NCBI GenBank assembly: GCA_023251255.1
Contig: JAHEZD010000007.1
Span: 38,396 to 102,395 of the forward strand
DNA: 64,000 bases
Reading direction: 5' to 3'
Source: Chitinophagaceae bacterium
GTDB lineage: Bacteria > Bacteroidota > Bacteroidia > Chitinophagales > Chitinophagaceae
Shown: positions 59,947-64,000 of the stretch, piece by piece
How the letters are laid out: every line of letters begins with the position of its first letter
Numbering within the stretch: the first letter of the stretch is position 1
Made by a program: the position numbers and the translations under genes
Notes under the pieces: model-generated
What the model was told of the DNA's origin: nothing
The model's input: the letters and a program-made list of their open reading frames with translations, nothing else
Databases searched by the model: none

Positions 59947-61485
59947 TTACTTCCTAGTCACTTTGGTAAAATCAATGTACCTGTACTTACCCAAAATGGT
60001 TTGATGTACATTCAACTCATAAGTGCCTCCATTATATGAAGCAGAGGTTGAGATGGTTTCTTTTTTTTGCACCAGTTTTGGCTGCTTATTCTTTTCTGCC
60101 AGCAGTTCATACATTACCCTACCATCCATTGTTGATGGTACAGGCAAATGATGAATGTGCAAGATGGTTGGTACTATATCCACATTGGAAGTTGGCAATT
60201 CACTTTCAAGACTTTTCTTGAAACTTGGACCAGCAGCCAATAAAGCAATATGCACTTCATAAGGGCTGAAACTGCCATGGCCAGCCACTCCACGGCTAAA
60301 GCTGGTGCCAGCATAGCCAGCACTGTTCTTCTTATCGTTCCAATTGTAATCCACCAAAATATCTGCAGCCCGTTCTTTATGATTCCAATGAATGGCATCA
60401 AAAGAAACCGTTCCATCAACCCAACCTTTGTTGTCACCAGGCTTTATGGCTTTGGTAAAAATGCATCCTATCCATTCTTGTGACTGCAATTTTGAAACAA
60501 TGTTTTTAATGATAGCTTCATCATGGCCCTTGACATAAATTGCCCCTTCAGACACTACCACATCCTCACTTTCCTTATCTTTTTTGATACCTTCTTTTAT
60601 GAGGAATTCAGTTACACTGTTCTTGCCAATATGTGTTACAAAACCATGGTCAGCAGAAACGATAATGTTGAAATATTTGGTTAAACCCTTGCTTTCCAAG
60701 CTGGCAATTATCCTCCCAAATTGTTCATCTGTTTCTTTTATGGAAAGCATGGCTGTTGCAGAGCCAATACCATCAGCATGGGCCGTATGGTCTGGGTCAG
60801 TAAACCAAACTGAACTTACCAAGGGCCCATCCGATCTTAAAGCATATTTTATGACAGCATCTGTTACCCAAACAGTTTGTGGTGTTTTAGATTTCCCTTT
60901 TGCAGGAATTGGTCCTATTTCTTTAAACAATTGTTCCTTGAATGATTCAGGCAAAATCAAGTCTGGGTTGATGGTGATACCATTGCTCAAAGTGTGATTC
61001 TGCAACAATGTAGAACCAGTGGAACCAGAACTGAACACCATCATTCTTTGCCCAGCTTTTGCCAATATTTCTCCTAATGAAACCGCTGTTAAAAGTTGAC
61101 CATTTGTAGCTACTGAAACCTTATTCAGTTCTGATGCTTCCCCAGTGTTCAATCCTTTTGTTCTATCCACTTGTGGAAAATAAATAGTGTTGCCGAGCAA
61201 TCCATGTGTAGCAGGATAACTGCCAGTGGCATAGGAAGAGGCATTTACCCTTGTAACTGTTGGAAACACGCTGTGGTGCTGCATTCCATAGCAACCTTTC
61301 TTACTGAAAGCATATAGGTTGGGCATGGTTTCCTCTGTGATATAATCTGGTCGAAGACCATCAAAAAAAATGATTAAAGTCCTGATGCTTGTAGTGTCTT
61401 TTTGATCTTGTGCCATCATTGAATTGGCTACCAATAAAGCTGCCAATGCAAACATGCATCTCCATTTATGTATTCTTGCCAACAT
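59947..61485 (-). CDS. Secreted alkaline-phosphatase-superfamily phosphodiesterase/nucleotide pyrophosphatase
   Basis: A 512-aa protein with signal peptide (MFALAALLVANSMMAQ). It has the type I phosphodiesterase metal and nucleophile set: FFDGLRPDYI (first Asp), HHSVFPTVTRVNASS with the nucleophile Thr, DPDHTAHADG (Asp/His), SADHGFVTH (Asp-His) and a late VAGHGSFSP (His). Related enzymes cut nucleotide pyrophosphates or phosphodiesters in the periplasm. It lies 70 bp downstream of susD on the same strand, so the SusCD pair may import a phosphorylated substrate or its product. Confidence 0.9.
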   Translation of the reverse strand: MLARIHKWRCMFALAALLVANSMMAQDQKDTTSIRTLIIFFDGLRPDYITEETMPNLYAFSKKGCYGMQHHSVFPTVTRVNASSYATGSYPATHGLLGNTIYFPQVDRTKGLNTGEASELNKVSVATNGQLLTAVSLGEILAKAGQRMMVFSSGSTGSTLLQNHTLSNGITINPDLILPESFKEQLFKEIGPIPAKGKSKTPQTVWVTDAVIKYALRSDGPLVSSVWFTDPDHTAHADGIGSATAMLSIKETDEQFGRIIASLESKGLTKYFNIIVSADHGFVTHIGKNSVTEFLIKEGIKKDKESEDVVVSEGAIYVKGHDEAIIKNIVSKLQSQEWIGCIFTKAIKPGDNKGWVDGTVSFDAIHWNHKERAADILVDYNWNDKKNSAGYAGTSFSRGVAGHGSFSPYEVHIALLAAGPSFKKSLESELPTSNVDIVPTILHIHHLPVPSTMDGRVMYELLAEKNKQPKLVQKKETISTSASYNGGTYELNVHQTILGKYRYIDFTKVTRK

Positions 61486-61555
61486 GCCTTTTATTTAATT
61501 GATTAAACGATTAAGGGTTCACAAAAGATTCTTCCTAATGTGTTTTGCATCTAAG

Positions 61556-63043
61556 CTATTTGTCCCACCAAACTTTTGCCTTGCTATCATCAGTGCCACC
61601 CATTGCTACAACTGCAGCAGCATAATTGCTAGGATTCAATGACTGCAAATAAGTTGGGTAAGGTATCCTGAACGGAAACTGGTTTTCTACTGGAATGCCG
61701 GAACCTCTTGGTAATACAGGGTAACCTGTTCTTCTCTTTTCAAACCATGCTTGATAGTCAACAAAGAAATAGGCGTAATACTTTTGCAACATTATTTGTT
61801 GCAACTGTGCATCTGCACTTGCAGTAGCATCATACAAAACACTTGGCTGCGTAAAATAATTGGCAGGCACTGTTGCACCCCATTGAACGATAGATGCCGT
61901 AATGCCAGCTTCGTAATGTTGCTTAGGTGTTTTGCCTGTGGTGAAGCCTTTTAAAGCAAGTTCTGCTTTTATAAATTCCTCTTCGGCATAAGTCATCATA
62001 ACGCCTAGATAAGAAGACGTTTTTAGAGCATCCGTATAGCTGCTATTTGCACCTATAACATAAGTAGTAGTGGTAGGATAGCCACTTTCAATGCCTTGAT
62101 AAACTGGAACGCCCCCAACGGTTACAGGTATTGCCCAAATTGGTCTGCGAGGGTCATTATCTGTATTCATTTTATTAATGAAGAACTTGGTATAATAATT
62201 CTGGTTCCTCCAATCAAGCTGACGGGCTGTATAATATGGATTGAAATAGGGATTGACATTTGGATAGCGGAAAATGCCATCATCTGCATTGCTTGCAAAT
62301 ACTGGGTACTTTACTGCATCTGCTAAAATTGTGGTAAGCTGGCTATTTACATCAATTTCAGCTTGATGTTTGCTAACCCTTAACAGCAACCTTAACCTAA
62401 GTGTATTGCAGAATTTTTTCCAACGCTGTATGCCTACATTCCTTGCAGTGGCACTTGCTGTTGTGCTGGAATTATAAACAAGGTCACCTCCATAAGTAAG
62501 TCCCTTGGTATCATCAAACAAATCATTGGCTGTTACCAGGTCCTTAAATATTTGTGTATAGATGTCTTTCTGCGAATCGAACTTTGGCAAAAAATTTCCT
62601 TTAGTTGCCTTAATGGCTTCAGAATAAGGAATATCGCCATATACATCAGTTAGTATGGAATAGGCCCAACATTTATATACCAAGGCAATGGCTTTATAAT
62701 TCTTCTCACCTAGGTTATCAGACAATGTTATGATGTCTTCAATATCGGTTAGGTTGTTGTAAACGCTTGTCCATATACCACCTGGTGTAATTACATAACG
62801 ATGAACCCCATCGCTGTTGCTGCTAACAGGTGCATCTACTTGCATTAGCTCATGTGTAAAGTTGCGTGCAGCACCAATGGTGGTGTTTACAATTCTGTAC
62901 TGCATCTGCCCTAAAATAACACCTGGGTTAACTGTTACTGGACGGTTGGGGTCGGTATTTACTTCCTGGAAGTTTTTGGTGCAGGAAACCAAGAGGCAGC
63001 TTAGTGCCAAGGCTATGAAGCATTTGTTTATAAACGATTTCAT
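61556..63043 (-). CDS. SusD/RagB-family outer-membrane lipoprotein
   Basis: The start at ATG 63043 gives 495 aa with a lipoprotein signal (KCFIALALSCLLVSC, Cys ~21). The sequence fits the SusD-like family of the form that begins NFQEVNTDPNRPVTVNPGVIL (PF12771 type). It has helical repeats (YKAIALVYKCWAYSILTDVYGDIPYSEAIKATKGNF) and the family's late FVDYQAWFEKRR and YPVLPRGSG. These proteins cap the SusC barrel and bind substrate at the surface. The ligand is unknown. It lies 28 bp after the SusC stop, so the pair is co-transcribed. Confidence 0.93.
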   Translation of the reverse strand: MKSFINKCFIALALSCLLVSCTKNFQEVNTDPNRPVTVNPGVILGQMQYRIVNTTIGAARNFTHELMQVDAPVSSNSDGVHRYVITPGGIWTSVYNNLTDIEDIITLSDNLGEKNYKAIALVYKCWAYSILTDVYGDIPYSEAIKATKGNFLPKFDSQKDIYTQIFKDLVTANDLFDDTKGLTYGGDLVYNSSTTASATARNVGIQRWKKFCNTLRLRLLLRVSKHQAEIDVNSQLTTILADAVKYPVFASNADDGIFRYPNVNPYFNPYYTARQLDWRNQNYYTKFFINKMNTDNDPRRPIWAIPVTVGGVPVYQGIESGYPTTTTYVIGANSSYTDALKTSSYLGVMMTYAEEEFIKAELALKGFTTGKTPKQHYEAGITASIVQWGATVPANYFTQPSVLYDATASADAQLQQIMLQKYYAYFFVDYQAWFEKRRTGYPVLPRGSGIPVENQFPFRIPYPTYLQSLNPSNYAAAVVAMGGTDDSKAKVWWDK

Positions 63044-63071
63044 TGTTGTCATTTTAAATCAGGTATAAAAA

Positions 63072-64000
63072 TTAGAACTTAACAGTAAGGTTAATCCCTA
63101 TTGTTCTGGTAGAAGGGAACTGGGTCAGCTCAACACCAGGTGTAAGTGTGCCACTGTTTAAATTACCACCTTCAGGGTCATAACCTGGGAAGCTGGTAAT
63201 GTTGAACAAATCCCTACCATAAACTGCTATGCTACTTTGTGTGATGCCTATTTTGCTCAGCAGTTTTTTAGGAAGATTATATTCTATACGGGCCTCCCTC
63301 AATTTTAAATAAGTGGCATCGAAAATGTTGGTTTCAGCGTTGCCAATGGCATAGTAAGTTTCATAGTAAGAAATGGCTGAAACGTTTACTGTGTTTGGAA
63401 CGTACTTACCTGAAGTTGCATCATACACCACACCATCACCAACAATACCTGTTTCCCTGCCTGGCAGTGTTACACGTGTTTTGCCAAGTGTATTGTTCTT
63501 ATGGTTTGTTTGGGAATAAATGCTGCCTCCTTGTTGGTAATCGAACAGTATGTTTACCCTGATATTCTTGTAGCTAAACTCATTATTCAAACCTGCTTTC
63601 CAATCTGCAAAAGCGTTGCCCCATTTCTTGGTAGTTGGGTCCAATGTGGCAGGCAAGCCTGTTGAGTTGTAAATAATTTTTCCATCAGGGCTACGCTGAA
63701 AGCCTTTACCATAAAGGTCTCCAAGTTTGCCACCAACCCTTGCCTCAATGAATACATTGCTTTCATGGGCATAAATTTGTTGACTGGTTACCCCATTGGC
63801 CAACTCCTTTACATAGCTGGCATTGGTGCTCCAGTTTAGCGTAACGTTCCATTTAAACTCTTTGGTAGTAAGCGGTGTGCCCCTTAATTGCACTTCCACA
63901 CCTTTCGCCTCAATTAATCCTGCATTAATCAATGCATTTGAATAACCAGATGTTGGATCCAATGGTATGGCAATAATTTGGTTCCTGTTCTTGTTCATGT
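63072..64000 (-). CDS. SusC/RagA-family TonB-linked receptor, C-terminal part (cut by right window edge)
   Basis: About 309 codons of the 3' end are in the window and the frame is open at the right edge; the ATG at 63998 is internal. The sequence is the late barrel of a SusC protein: SGYSNALINAGLIEAKGVEV, FKWNVTLNWSTNASYVKEL, the block LREARIEYNLPKKLLSKIGI, SSIAVYGRDLFNITSFPGYDPEGG and the C-terminal strand RTIGINLTVKF. It forms the outer-membrane pore paired with the SusD protein that follows 28 bp downstream. Confidence 0.93.
   Translation of the reverse strand, partial: MNKNRNQIIAIPLDPTSGYSNALINAGLIEAKGVEVQLRGTPLTTKEFKWNVTLNWSTNASYVKELANGVTSQQIYAHESNVFIEARVGGKLGDLYGKGFQRSPDGKIIYNSTGLPATLDPTTKKWGNAFADWKAGLNNEFSYKNIRVNILFDYQQGGSIYSQTNHKNNTLGKTRVTLPGRETGIVGDGVVYDATSGKYVPNTVNVSAISYYETYYAIGNAETNIFDATYLKLREARIEYNLPKKLLSKIGITQSSIAVYGRDLFNITSFPGYDPEGGNLNSGTLTPGVELTQFPSTRTIGINLTVKF

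Noticed and set aside
63072..63998. A complete 308-aa gene starting at 63998
   Set aside because: The product is only the C-terminal barrel of a SusC protein and the frame is open to the window edge, so the ATG is internal.

Overview
The window looks like a chromosomal segment of a Bacteroidota bacterium, most likely Chitinophagales (Chitinophagaceae-like). The grounds are type IX secretion (T9SS) sorting domains of both type A and type B, SprB repeats, a SusC/SusD pair, a PASTA-tailed FtsI, the usual Bacteroidota FtsZ with a long linker, and TANNTTTG-type -7 promoter boxes. Species was not determined. No rRNA, tRNA, CRISPR array, prophage or transposase gene was seen; the one stable RNA gene is tmRNA.

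Layout. 1-6.6 kb: large secreted proteins on the minus strand (a glycine-rich protein cut by the left edge and a 1490-aa type A T9SS client), separated by a decayed stretch with a T9SS sorting-domain remnant. 6.8-12.8 kb: ribosomal protein S1, a TonB-dependent receptor, an SRPBCC protein and an ABC-2 permease. 12.9-14.0 kb (plus): folK and a deoxynucleoside kinase. 14.1-17.4 kb (minus): a compact glucosaminidase-SGNH-MBOAT operon that may O-acylate an envelope polymer. 17.5-25.9 kb (plus): an M28 peptidase, a lipoprotein alpha/beta hydrolase and an 1825-aa type B T9SS adhesin with a seven-bladed YVTN propeller and nine SprB-like repeats. 26-38.5 kb (minus): two unknown cytoplasmic proteins, a DPP-IV-like peptidase, TrmO-like protein, a metallopeptidase/propeller/barrel protein, a small unknown, an amidohydrolase and two tandem secreted paralogues. 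38.7-39.8 kb: tmRNA with a GIY-YIG nuclease gene placed between it and a second, partial copy of its own 5' end, followed by a dense set of palindromes. 39.9-41.7 kb (plus): a membrane-anchored MutS-family ATPase. 42-59.2 kb (minus): the division and cell wall cluster mraZ-rsmH-ftsL-ftsI-murE-mraY-murD-ftsW-murG-murC-ftsQ-ftsA-ftsZ, without murF. 59.5-64 kb: a DUF3052-like gene, then a phosphodiesterase, SusD and SusC (cut by the right edge).

The most unusual signal is a family of about 51-bp intergenic elements (1697-1747, 26023-26074, 39684-39734, 39739-39789). Each holds four heptamers of form TGNNNCA in the order X, X, X', X' (X' = reverse complement), at steps of 14-16 bp. The inner three bases differ between loci (TGTGCCA, TGTTACA, TGAAACA) but agree within a locus. 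Other dispersed repeats are TTCGACAAGCTCAGCCTGACA-like REP pairs, CCCCTTCAGGGG palindromes (one translated in murD), a CCGATAATTATCGG pair inside the tmRNA 5' copy, and a 7-bp tandem repeat inside rsmH.
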